From DAOOWV01 sp035371485 (GTDB lineage Bacteria; Patescibacteriota; Dojkabacteria; JAFGLO01), in NCBI GenBank assembly GCA_035371485.1, contig DAOOWV010000002.1:1-54798 (forward strand): a DNA stretch of 54,798 nucleotides. Direction: 5' to 3'. Under the pieces are notes generated by a model, which was not told where the DNA came from, ran no database searches, and saw only the letters and a program-made list of their open reading frames with translations. Position 1 is the stretch's first letter. Each line of letters starts with the position of its first letter. Below, in pieces: positions 1-7,732 of this stretch. A program made the position numbers and the translations under genes.

Positions 1-2068
1 CATTTTCTTCTCCAGCCCCGCTATCAAAACTGTTTTCTGTCTTTTCAACGTTTAGGTTAATATAGCTTTTAGATGCAAATACACCACTTCCACTGGTCCA
101 CACTGAAACCGACGTACATTTCTCACTATTCCAATAAACATCGGGTTGTTGCCAACTAATATTTCCCGAGATAGACATACTTTTTTGTCCAGAATATGGA
201 CCTACATACAAGGCACCTCCATAAGGTGGACTACTTGTACTCCACGTACAATTTGATGGGCTTCCAGATGGGGCTGTTTTTATCCAACAGTTCCTTGGGC
301 CATCTGCATTAAATTGACAAACTTGTCTATATGTCATATTTCGAGCACACCAATCCCAACAAGCTGGCCAACCTGCTACTCCAAGAGCAACATCGAAAGG
401 AATTGTTCTAACTGTCGCTTCAGCACCACCAGTATTTGAACACCATCTGTTTTCTATTGGAACCAAATAATTATCAGCCCAAGAAAATTCTCCATCTTTA
501 GTAATTAACTCCATTTTGGCATTATAGTTATTATTACTACCATAAACCATTTCAGCCCAAACCGTCAAAAATCCCTTTCCAACATCAATAAGTTTTGGTG
601 CTTCATCATAAGTTGAATATCCAGAATATGATTTTCCATTCTCTCCCCATTGTTTAACTCCGGAAGAATTAATATATTGGATATAAATACTATTTGGTGG
701 ACCATCACTATTGTACCAAGGAATATAAAACCCTCCCTCATCATCAGAAAAAGCCGTTAGTGTATCAAATCTAGGGTAGTCATATAATAAATCCATATTA
801 GTTATAAACATTTCACTAACCTGTAGAACTTCATCTTCGACCCAAAAACACGTACAAACTTCATCTGACATACAATCAGAAGCACTTCCATAAAAGTCAC
901 GTGGACGTTGAAAATCATCACAAGAAGTTGCACCAACACAATCAGGATCATCAGACCACATTAGCGGTTCAGGGTTAAATTTGGTGCCTGGTAAGTTATA
1001 CATAGTACCACTACACACATCGTTATTTTCAAAAAAATCAGGATCATCCCAAAGAGCAACTCCAGTCGATGTAAGTTTTTGAGCAAAGACCTGACCATAA
1101 TGCCATCCGACTCGTTCATCAAACCAATATATCAATATGTTATTTTCGTCATCAGCTATTAATCTCGGATGTAACCAAAGCCAATCAATCGGTAATCTTG
1201 AGACTAGTACACCATTACTATCCCAGACAAAATTTCCTAATATATTTATTTTATATAAAGCTATTTCCGATCCCAGCCACGGAGCTCCAATCCATTCTGG
1301 ATCTTCAATTGAGTCATCATAAGGTCTGTTTAAACCAATTACTAAGTCTCCATTTCCGTCAATCGCACTATTAAAAGATAAAGTTCCCAAATAATTTGAA
1401 CCCTGTTCAATTTCTACACCATTATTCCAAAGCTTATTCCCATTTGAATCTAATAATTGAGCTACTATTTTTTCAGAAACACCCAAACTTACAGTATTAT
1501 CGTTAATAGGGGAGTAAACTGCATAAAAGTAGCCATTTTGAGCTGAAAGAATCGGAAAAACATCATAGCTAGTGTGCACATAATCAATAAAAACTCCATC
1601 TGCTCCCCATCCAAGACTACCATCCGGCATTACCTTTTGAACCATTAATTCATTATCTGGTGAAACATATCCAACATAAAGAGCATCTTCAGGTGCAGAT
1701 AATAATTTAAAAGTGAATGGGTCATAAGATTCTGAGAACACATCAAATATTAATGGGGAAGACCATATTTCAACACCATCAACATCAAATTTATTAACAT
1801 AGAGTTGGTTTCCATCAACTAACCATCCGACATAAAAATTTTCACCATCTGCACCAATTATTCTCGCATTTTGTGTCGTTGAGCCAGTAACATTTGTAAT
1901 CTCTTTTCCTAGTTCACTCCATTCAAGAAGTGGAAAAGATGTACTAGCAGAAACCCCAGTCAAATCTCTTTGAATCCATACCACTCCCAATCCCAATAAA
2001 AGCATTGATACAAAATAAAATGTCGCTTTTAAAGTAGTCTTTTTCAATGTAACTTTTATTAAACTCAT
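1..2068 (-). CDS. Exported surface protein, N-terminal part (runs off left edge)
   Basis: I read an uninterrupted minus-strand frame from an ATG at 2066-2068 to the left edge, at least 689 codons with no stop. Residues about 14-32 are a hydrophobic stretch after a Lys-rich start, so it is an exported or membrane-anchored protein. The rest is rich in Gly, Asp, Asn, Trp and aromatic residues, with repeated blocks of the type 'LW..G' followed by 'D.NG/DDEN..I..' that recall beta-propeller blades. Two Cys clusters (near plus-strand positions 850-950 and 270-430) suggest disulfides or metal sites in an extracellular domain. No catalytic motif is recognised and the C-terminus is outside the window. 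The gene diverges from the YgjP-like gene at 2166. Confidence 0.8.
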   Translation of the reverse strand, partial: MSLIKVTLKKTTLKATFYFVSMLLLGLGVVWIQRDLTGVSASTSFPLLEWSELGKEITNVTGSTTQNARIIGADGENFYVGWLVDGNQLYVNKFDVDGVEIWSSPLIFDVFSESYDPFTFKLLSAPEDALYVGYVSPDNELMVQKVMPDGSLGWGADGVFIDYVHTSYDVFPILSAQNGYFYAVYSPINDNTVSLGVSEKIVAQLLDSNGNKLWNNGVEIEQGSNYLGTLSFNSAIDGNGDLVIGLNRPYDDSIEDPEWIGAPWLGSEIALYKINILGNFVWDSNGVLVSRLPIDWLWLHPRLIADDENNILIYWFDERVGWHYGQVFAQKLTSTGVALWDDPDFFENNDVCSGTMYNLPGTKFNPEPLMWSDDPDCVGATSCDDFQRPRDFYGSASDCMSDEVCTCFWVEDEVLQVSEMFITNMDLLYDYPRFDTLTAFSDDEGGFYIPWYNSDGPPNSIYIQYINSSGVKQWGENGKSYSGYSTYDEAPKLIDVGKGFLTVWAEMVYGSNNNYNAKMELITKDGEFSWADNYLVPIENRWCSNTGGAEATVRTIPFDVALGVAGWPACWDWCARNMTYRQVCQFNADGPRNCWIKTAPSGSPSNCTWSTSSPPYGGALYVGPYSGQKSMSISGNISWQQPDVYWNSEKCTSVSVWTSGSGVFASKSYINLNVEKTENSFDSGAGEEN

Positions 2069-2165
2069 CAATATAGATTACCAAATTATTAATTTAAAAT
2101 GATAGCATATAGAAAAAAAAGTACAACCTTTGTAATATCTTCCTATTTTATAGTAATATATTTTT

Positions 2166-2705
2166 ATGAACATTAACATTCCAATAAAAATTTGCAGGAA
2201 AAAAGTTAAGAATCTTTCACTAAAAATAGATCCTATGGGAAATGTTACAGTTACAGCACCTTTTTTTTTATCTCTTAGTGAAATTAACAATTGGATACAA
2301 CCGAAAAAAAAATGGATCTTTAAAAATATAAATAGACTTAATGGCATAGATCAGAACAATATTGAAATTAGCAATTTCACACGAAACGAAGCTAAAGCAA
2401 AGATAATAGAATACGTCAAAGAATCATCAATAATCACACAAACGACTATTAATAAAATCTATATCTCTTCAGCAAAAACAAGATGGGGAACCTGCAGTAG
2501 TAAAGGAAATGTTCGAATAAATTGGAAACTAATTAATGCTCCAGATGAAATACTACAATATGTCATATTTCATGAATTATGCCACCTAAAACATCCAAAT
2601 CATTCTAGACAGTTCTGGGCCGAAGTATCCAAATACGATCCACAATATAAAATACATCGTAAATGGCTAAAAGAAAATGGACATAAGTTACAGAAGGCAG
2701 GTTAA
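2166..2705 (+). CDS. YgjP-type (DUF45/WLM) zinc metallopeptidase
   Basis: 179 residues. The C-terminal half carries the gluzincin signature HELCH (about residues 137-141) followed by HxxxFW ('HSRQFW'), the usual layout of the YgjP/SprT-like metallopeptidase family. Two His and the Glu bind and activate zinc, and a third ligand lies in the downstream segment. The central 'TRWGTCSSKGNVRINWKL' block is also a family hallmark. The N-terminal beta-rich part is shorter than in many relatives, which are often 220-240 residues. Substrates of the family are poorly known; a cytoplasmic protease role is inferred. The start ATG lies about 100 bp from the divergent exported gene. A heptamer repeat array follows the stop. 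Confidence 0.85.
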   Translation: MNINIPIKICRKKVKNLSLKIDPMGNVTVTAPFFLSLSEINNWIQPKKKWIFKNINRLNGIDQNNIEISNFTRNEAKAKIIEYVKESSIITQTTINKIYISSAKTRWGTCSSKGNVRINWKLINAPDEILQYVIFHELCHLKHPNHSRQFWAEVSKYDPQYKIHRKWLKENGHKLQKAG

Positions 2706-2741
2706 GTTAAGTGATAAGTAATAAGTAATAAGTGATAAGTA
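2702..2741 (+). repeat. Heptamer tandem repeat array (AGTRATA type)
   Basis: Immediately after the metallopeptidase gene are about five tandem copies of a degenerate 7-bp unit (AGTGATA / AGTAATA). The same family recurs in other gaps of this window. Confidence 0.75.
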
Positions 2742-2838
2742 CCCTAAACCCCAAAATCATATATTCTGTATCATTTAAAACAATCCCAACCTTTTTCTAT
2801 TATAGGTTGTAAAAATTCAATAACATATATAGCGTTCT

Positions 2839-2852
2839 TTGTGTTAAAATAC
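2839..2852 (+). promoter_or_regulatory. Putative extended -10 promoter upstream of tRNA-Arg envelope
   Basis: TTGTGTTAAAATAC contains a TG-n-TAAAAT extended -10 element ending at 2850, about 30 bp before the outer tRNA-like 5' end at 2880. The identical 14-mer occurs upstream of the TrmB-type regulator (35017-35030). I see no good -35. Function is inferred from motif and position. Confidence 0.45.
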
Positions 2853-2879
2853 TCTCAACTGTTATTAATTATTAGTAGT

Positions 2880-3216
2880 GCGCTTGTAGTCCCGACAGAC
2901 CACAACGGTAGTTGTAATGGTCTAGTCGAGGATCCTCACACCATATGATTAATAAGGAAAGTGGTGTGGGACTCAATTGGATACGCATCCGCCTCTGGCG
3001 GAGAGCAGACCTTTCTAACGATAGGACTGCTGAATATTGAAAAGATGCGCTTGTAGCTCAATTGGATAGAGCAGTCCCGTCCTAAGGGAAAGGTTGGAGG
3101 TTCGATTCCTCCCAAGCGTAATGCAGATGTGGAATCGTCTTTCGTGGGAGGTTACCGCCAAAGGCGGATTAGACACTTGAGTTTTGTAAGAGTCTAGCGA
3201 TTCCTCCCAAGGCGTA
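2880..3216 (+). other. Hairpin-interrupted tRNA-Arg-like envelope around an intact tRNA
   Basis: Outer pieces matching the enclosed tRNA-Arg lie on both sides of it. On the 5' side: 2880-2889 (acceptor 5' strand plus TAG), an insert 2890-2971 closed by TCCC/GGGA and holding two hairpins, 2972-2983 (D-arm CTCAATTGGATA), a GC hairpin 2988-3002 (TCCGCC-TCT-GGCGGA), then 3003-3008 (GAGCAG). On the 3' side: 3146-3153 (GGGAGGTT), an insert with two hairpins (3155-3167 CCGCC-AAA-GGCGG, and TAGAC/GTCTA near 3170-3196), then 3198-3216 (T-loop end, T-stem, acceptor 3' strand with one extra G). The inserts fall in the D-stem, D-loop and T-loop. It is either a decayed duplicate or a structured precursor. 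Confidence 0.6.
3047..3120 (+). tRNA. tRNA-Arg (anticodon CCT)
   Basis: Complete cloverleaf: acceptor GCGCTTG/CAAGCGT (one G-T pair), D-arm GCTC...GAGC, anticodon loop GTCCTAA with anticodon CCT reading AGG, T-arm GGAGG-TTCGATT-CCTCC, discriminator A. The anticodon stem has one mismatch at its outer pair. CCA is not encoded. It lies inside a second, interrupted copy of the same tRNA (2880-3216). Confidence 0.93.
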
Positions 3217-3254
3217 AAGAAAAAACTGTTTCATATAATTTATTAATCAATAAA

Positions 3255-3656
3255 ATGAAGGATTGGAAAGAAAATTTTAATAAAACCAACCAAAAAGGAA
3301 GTGTTCTAAAAGATACCCCCAGGGGTAAAATGTATATCAGCACTCCAGATGAAATTATGTCTGTAATAAAAGAAATTCCCAAGGGGAAGATTATCAGCAC
3401 AAAAGATATAGCACAACAACTGGCCAAAAAGCATAAAGCCGATTACACATGTGGATTAACAATAGGTATTTTTGTTGCGATTATCGCAAATTATGTCGAA
3501 CAGGAAAAAATAAAAGATGTTCCATATTGGAGAGTAGTCAAAGGCAAAGGAGTTTTGTATGAAAGTTACCTCAGAGAGCCATCAAAACAAGAACAGTATC
3601 TTAAATTAGAAGGACATAAAATAGAAAAGGGGAAGATCGTAAATGCTAGATTATAA
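3255..3656 (+). CDS. MGMT-family (alkyltransferase-like) DNA-binding protein
   Basis: 133 residues. The central and C-terminal part matches the DNA-binding domain of O6-alkylguanine-DNA alkyltransferases in the variant family with 'ADYTCGLTIGIF' and 'PYWRVVK'. In true MGMT the active site is PCHR; here the corresponding place reads PYWR, so the acceptor Cys is absent at that position. A non-transferring alkyltransferase-like role in flagging damaged bases is therefore likely. A Cys at about residue 67 (YTCG) is a conserved feature of this subgroup. The ATG follows the tRNA envelope by about 40 bp. The imperfect inverted repeat at 3657-3730 follows the stop. Confidence 0.75.
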   Translation: MKDWKENFNKTNQKGSVLKDTPRGKMYISTPDEIMSVIKEIPKGKIISTKDIAQQLAKKHKADYTCGLTIGIFVAIIANYVEQEKIKDVPYWRVVKGKGVLYESYLREPSKQEQYLKLEGHKIEKGKIVNARL

Positions 3657-3730
3657 AAATTGAGAATTTTAGATTTTGAATTCTGAATTATCGAAAAGTA
3701 AGATAATTTAAAATCTAAAATTCATAATTT
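3657..3730. repeat. AT-rich imperfect inverted repeat, possible terminator
   Basis: Arms 3657-3682 and 3705-3730 are reverse complements at about 23 of 26 positions with a 22-nt loop, directly after the MGMT-family stop codon. It may act as a bidirectional stem-loop terminator. No classical GC-rich stem is present. Confidence 0.5.
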
Positions 3731-3818
3731 ATAATTTCTTAGGGTTACTTTTTTTTCATAAATCACGTATACTTTATTTATAGGTCTTGGTTTTCTTATT
3801 TATTTTTTATTTAATAAT

Positions 3819-4589
3819 ATGGAAAATAAAGCTAAATTCACTACAATTGCTCTTGCAATCCTCCTTATATTATTTATAGGCTACTCAGCATACGCTACTT
3901 ACACAATTATCGACCTTAGGAACGATTTAAAGAACATTGAAAATACAGCTAACACAAAAGATGATAATCAAATCGAAAGCGAAAGTACATCCAATTCAAA
4001 CACAAGTGAAAAAACGCTAAAAGAGTATATTCATCCCTTATATCCAGAGGTTAAAATTAAATATGATAACAGTTGGAAACTAGAAATAAAAGAAGAGGAA
4101 TTTACTATGTCTGTATTTTCTTCAGAATTTGATTCTATTGGAACGAAAACTTCAGTTAAAAATGTATTGATAGAATTAGAAAAAGACTCTACTAAAATCA
4201 AGTTTCACATGTCTCCCTCAATGATGTATGGTAGCGAATGTTCAGGATTCTTTTATACTAAGGAGGAGAAATCAATCAATCAATTAGAAAATGGATGGTT
4301 TAGAATTGAATCAGACACAGGATATGATTACATCAGAAATGCAGTATTTCATGGAACAGAAGATTACGAAACATTTGCTGAATGTGCACTATGGCAAAAT
4401 CAAAACGCTGACGATTATGATTTTGGTATATACGATGATGCAGGTACAGTCGTAACAGAATATAATCACGAGGGATTACTTGGTTTACTCTATATTACAA
4501 TTGAAGTTAATTCTGACAATGATTCTGAGTTATTAAAAGAAGCTGATGAAATAGTAACTCAATCTTCATATGGCTTTTACATTAAGTAA
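3819..4589 (+). CDS. Membrane-anchored extracytoplasmic protein, unknown
   Basis: 256 residues, not recognised. Residues about 8-28 form a single N-terminal TM helix or uncleaved signal, followed by a Ser/Asn/Thr-rich linker (about 45-65) and a globular domain with two Cys (in 'SECSGFF' and 'FAECALW'). The layout is typical of small anchored surface proteins in CPR genomes. A similar linker-plus-domain style and a related C-terminal motif (..EADE..) appear in the decayed gene at 5114-5945, so the two may be distant paralogues flanking the HNH gene. Function is unknown. Confidence 0.7.
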   Translation: MENKAKFTTIALAILLILFIGYSAYATYTIIDLRNDLKNIENTANTKDDNQIESESTSNSNTSEKTLKEYIHPLYPEVKIKYDNSWKLEIKEEEFTMSVFSSEFDSIGTKTSVKNVLIELEKDSTKIKFHMSPSMMYGSECSGFFYTKEEKSINQLENGWFRIESDTGYDYIRNAVFHGTEDYETFAECALWQNQNADDYDFGIYDDAGTVVTEYNHEGLLGLLYITIEVNSDNDSELLKEADEIVTQSSYGFYIK

Positions 4590-4641
4590 AATTGTAATAT
4601 ATAATTTTCTTTGTTCTTTATTAATTATTATTTAAATAAAA

Positions 4642-5163
4642 ATGGAAAACAAATCAGAAGCACTAAAAAAACTGCTTAAGGTCGGGGTTGAAATTGCCAG
4701 CTTGGCTTTTGTTGCCTTTGGTGCTTTTTCTGATAAGGTTAGAAGGGAGATTTTCGAAAGGGATAAGGGAACTTGCCAACGCTGTGGGAGGAGGTTTAAA
4801 GATGGTTGGATGTTGCAATGTTCGCATTTTGATCATGAAAGAAATGAAGGATATGACGATCCGGAGAATGGACAACTGGAATGCATAAGGTGTCATATGG
4901 CTAATCATTTATCGCAGATGGGCAGTTGGGGAGATGAACATTATAGAGCGGTTGTATTATTAGCTGGTCTTGTAATGAGGGAGGGATATCATACGTGGAA
5001 ATGGTACTTGGAAAATCCAGCCCGCGCCGAAGTGCAAAAGCAAGAGGATATTTCAGATATGTTTGAATTATTTGGTAGAAATGGTTATAATGCTTGGGAT
5101 TTTATAGATAATGATAATGAACAAAGTTATGTCAACAGAAGATTGGTACTTAAAAAGTATTGA
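4642..5163 (+). CDS. HNH endonuclease-fold protein
   Basis: 173 residues. After a short hydrophobic N-terminal segment (about 11-28), residues about 33-95 form an HNH domain: 'RREIFERDKGTCQRCGRRF', 'CSHFDHER', 'NGQLECIRCHMANHL'. The two CxxC pairs would bind a structural zinc, and the histidines in the HFDH region and the NHL end are the likely catalytic and metal residues. It is short and carries no specificity domain that I recognise, and it could be a solitary mobile-type nuclease or a domesticated repair protein. Its 3' end overlaps, in another frame, the start of the decayed gene at 5114. Confidence 0.8.
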   Translation: MENKSEALKKLLKVGVEIASLAFVAFGAFSDKVRREIFERDKGTCQRCGRRFKDGWMLQCSHFDHERNEGYDDPENGQLECIRCHMANHLSQMGSWGDEHYRAVVLLAGLVMREGYHTWKWYLENPARAEVQKQEDISDMFELFGRNGYNAWDFIDNDNEQSYVNRRLVLKKY

Positions 5164-5945
5164 AACAGACGTGGAATATCTAAACCCAGAATTATATCAA
5201 GATATGCTCAAAACCACCGATGTTACCGTTGCAATTCATAATGCAACTGAGATTACCTTCACAATGGCAACACAGATATTTTGTTGCAAAAAATTTACAG
5301 AAACATTTGGGGACCATGGGGGAGTGATCCCGAATGTTTTAATGATAATGAAATCAATATTGTTTTAAATCCTACAAATACAAGTTATGGTATAGCTAGA
5401 GTTTCTTTCCCAGACTTAATAAATAAGGATTTAACAAATCCTCTGTTTCTGAAGAACACATTTTCTACTATATTATTGATGGAAATAAAACGTATTGTAC
5501 CGATCTAGGATTTGATTATCATTTTGGACCCACAGGAGTAAATGAATACATTAAAAATAAATACGAAGTAATAATAAATGGTGTAAATGACGAAGATAGA
5601 ATCAAAGAAGCAGATGAATTCTTCAAGCAATATTTTGAACTAAATATTGAAAGCACTAATGACAATAATGGTGATACAAATAATTCCCTATTTTATTCAT
5701 ACGAAGGAGAACGAAATGACCTCGGAGATAACACAACTTGGTTAGTATTTAAATACACAAAAGATTCAACTGCATTGGAAAACCTACTTGACAAAAATAG
5801 ACAAACTGAATTTCCCGCATTAGCAAATTTGCAAATTGGCGACAAGTTCATAATAAAATACGATAATATTAACTGCTTAGCCGGAGCAGGAACAGGCTAT
5901 TGTAGGCTATTAACCGAAAATCTTACATTCCCAAAAGTAGAGTAG
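5114..5945 (+). pseudogene. Frameshifted remnant of an exported-type protein
   Basis: Three successive open stretches on the plus strand in different frames join into one plausible protein. The first is 5114 to about 5250, reading 'STEDWYLKSIETDVEYL'. The second runs about 5255-5435 and includes 'IWGPWGSDPECFNDNE' and 'SYGIARVSFPD'. The third runs about 5437-5945 and includes 'YYIIDGNKTYCTDLGF' and 'AGAGTGYCRLLTENL'. The last stretch has no start codon of its own. It resembles the anchored protein at 3819 in composition and in its '...KEADEFF' motif. I infer an inactivated paralogue with at least two frameshifts. Sequence error is the alternative. Confidence 0.5.
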
Positions 5946-6056
5946 TCATATTTTTCACAACATGCTAAAATCCTCTACAAGTTATGCAAGTTAAAAGTTA
6001 ACAAGCGAACTAGTGAGCAAATGTTGAATTCATGATTATTACTTCTATAAGTTCAT

Positions 6057-6099
6057 ATTACTTGTTACTTATTACTTGTTACTTATTACTTATTACTTA
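6057..6099 (-). repeat. Heptamer tandem repeat array (TAAGTAA type)
   Basis: About six tandem degenerate 7-bp units, in the opposite orientation to the array at 2702, end just before the thyA start. They could influence translation initiation of thyA, since no purine-rich RBS is visible there. Confidence 0.75.
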
Positions 6100-6105
6100 G
6101 TTAAT

Positions 6106-6918
6106 ATGCAACAATACCTTGATCTTATCAAACATGTTTTGGAAAATGGACGCACTAAAGCTAATCGCTCTGGTTTCTGGGTAAGAAGTGAATTTGGTCA
6201 TATGTCACGTTATGATCTTACAGAAGGATTTCCGCTTGTAACTACTAAAAGAATGCCACAAAAAGTATGGATTCATGAATTACTTTGGTGGATTTCAGGT
6301 GATTGTACAAATACAAAAACATTAAAAGATAGGCTCCCAAAAGATAAAATTAAGATATGGGATATTTTTGCTGATGATGAAGGAAATATTGGTCCACTTT
6401 ACGGCTTCCAATGGCGTAATTGGCCTGGATATGATGGTAAACCAATAGATCAACTTCAAAATGTTATTAATCTTCTTAATGATGATCCTAACTCAAGAGC
6501 AATGATTGTAAGTGCATGGAATGCTGGACAATTAAAAGAAATGCGACTTCCACCATGTCACACCTTTTTTCAATTTTACGCTAGAAAAGACGAACTGAGC
6601 ATGATGATGTATCAACGATCAGGAGATATATTAATAGGAGTACCCTTTAATATTGCTCAATATTCACTTTTACTTATGATGGTAGCACAAGTTACTGGAT
6701 ATAAGGCAAAGGAGTTTATACATGTAATAGGGGATGCTCATATTTATAAAAACTATAAAGAACAAGCATTGGAGCAAATTGGAAGAAAGCCATATCCACT
6801 CCCTAAAATGATATTAAATCCTAAGGTAAAAAATATAGATGATTTCAAAATTGATGATTTCAAAATTGAAAATTACCAGCATCATCCTCCAATTAACATG
6901 AATGTGAATTTAGTATAA
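6106..6918 (+). CDS. thyA: Thymidylate synthase
   Basis: 270 residues from the ATG at 6106. An upstream ATG at 6076 is open but lies inside the repeat array and adds nothing conserved. The protein methylates dUMP to dTMP using methylene-tetrahydrofolate. The catalytic Cys is in 'LPPCHTFFQF' (Cys151), and the folate/dUMP site 'QRSGDILIGVPFNIAQYSLL' and the C-terminal 'DFKIENYQHHPPI' block are present. The DDFKI segment just before the C-terminal block is duplicated in tandem, an unusual small insertion. dfr follows after 16 bp, so this is the usual thyA-folA pair that regenerates tetrahydrofolate. The deaminase at 8910 could supply dUMP. Confidence 0.95.
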   Translation: MQQYLDLIKHVLENGRTKANRSGFWVRSEFGHMSRYDLTEGFPLVTTKRMPQKVWIHELLWWISGDCTNTKTLKDRLPKDKIKIWDIFADDEGNIGPLYGFQWRNWPGYDGKPIDQLQNVINLLNDDPNSRAMIVSAWNAGQLKEMRLPPCHTFFQFYARKDELSMMMYQRSGDILIGVPFNIAQYSLLLMMVAQVTGYKAKEFIHVIGDAHIYKNYKEQALEQIGRKPYPLPKMILNPKVKNIDDFKIDDFKIENYQHHPPINMNVNLV

Positions 6919-6934
6919 CTAACTTAGTATAGCC

Positions 6935-7456
6935 ATGATAGAACTAATAGTTTCAATTTCAGAAAACAATGCTATTGGGAAGAAGAATAATCTCCCATGG
7001 AAACTAAAATCCGATCTTTCCCATTTTACCCAAATATCCAAAGGAAGATTACTTGTTATGGGAAAAAATAATTATTTATCCATGAAGGCAATTTATGACA
7101 AAAAGTATCCCAGTCAAAATAGATTTATGGGACTAAATAGAACTGCACTGGTATTAAGTGATACACCTATTGAAAACCCTCCCAAAAACGTTCAGATAGT
7201 AAATTCATTTGATAAAGCACTAATAATTGCCCAAAAAAGAAATGGACTCATTATCGGAGGAGGAATGATATACAAGCTTTTTTTGCAGTTTGTTGATAAA
7301 ATGTATATAACAAAAGTACATACCACAGTAAAGGATGCTGATGTATTTTTCCCAGAGATCAATGAAGCAGAGTGGGAAATCAAAAAGATATCCGAACAGA
7401 AGAAGGATAAAAACAACGAATACGGATTTTCAATCCTTGAGTATACTAGAATTTAA
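6935..7456 (+). CDS. folA: Dihydrofolate reductase
   Basis: 173 residues. It carries the N-terminal 'ISENNAIGKKNNLPWKLKSDL' motif with the Trp and the catalytic Asp of 'SDL', the NADPH-binding 'GGGMIYKLFL', and the 'ITKVH' strand. It is slightly longer than typical bacterial DHFR (about 160) owing to an extension around 'YPSQNRFMGLNRT'. It reduces the dihydrofolate produced by ThyA, which lies directly upstream in the same orientation and presumably the same transcript. A palindromic AT-rich spacer with heptamer-like sequence follows. Confidence 0.93.
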   Translation: MIELIVSISENNAIGKKNNLPWKLKSDLSHFTQISKGRLLVMGKNNYLSMKAIYDKKYPSQNRFMGLNRTALVLSDTPIENPPKNVQIVNSFDKALIIAQKRNGLIIGGGMIYKLFLQFVDKMYITKVHTTVKDADVFFPEINEAEWEIKKISEQKKDKNNEYGFSILEYTRI

Positions 7457-7561
7457 ATAATAGGTGATACATGAGATATGTTGGGATTTTTAAATTTTGA
7501 ACTCAAAATCTTTCTCATATATCACTTATCAAGTATCATTTAATTTAAATTTAAATAAACG

Positions 7562-7726
7562 ATGGCAAATGATGATTTAGTCAAAAATCTCAAAAAAATG
7601 GAAGAATCTGGATATTTCAAGGAAGATATGAAAATTGATCCAGGAAGTTTTTCACTTGACGGATTAATAGATGATGATGAAGAATCTAAAAAGAAAGGAA
7701 AACCTAATAAGAATTGTAATAAATAG
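7562..7726 (+). CDS. Small acidic/basic hydrophilic protein (54 aa)
   Basis: A short plus-strand frame from the ATG at 7562 to the TAG at 7724-7726 encodes 54 residues: an Asp/Glu-rich body with a 'IDDDEES' stretch and a basic KKKGKPNKN tail. It sits 6 bp upstream of the glycosyltransferase start, which supports translation and coupling. It is not recognised. The longer frame on the opposite strand here has no supporting context. Confidence 0.5.
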   Translation: MANDDLVKNLKKMEESGYFKEDMKIDPGSFSLDGLIDDDEESKKKGKPNKNCNK

Positions 7727-7732
7727 CACTTC

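Noticed and set aside
2702..2741. CRISPR array
   Set aside because: Units are 7 bp, degenerate and without spacers; no cas genes are present in the window.
2880..3216. Group I intron interrupting tRNA-Arg
   Set aside because: Group I introns are known in tRNA-Arg(CCT) of other bacteria, but the intact tRNA is complete and uninterrupted, and the outer segment lacks recognisable P/Q/R/S core elements and is too short.
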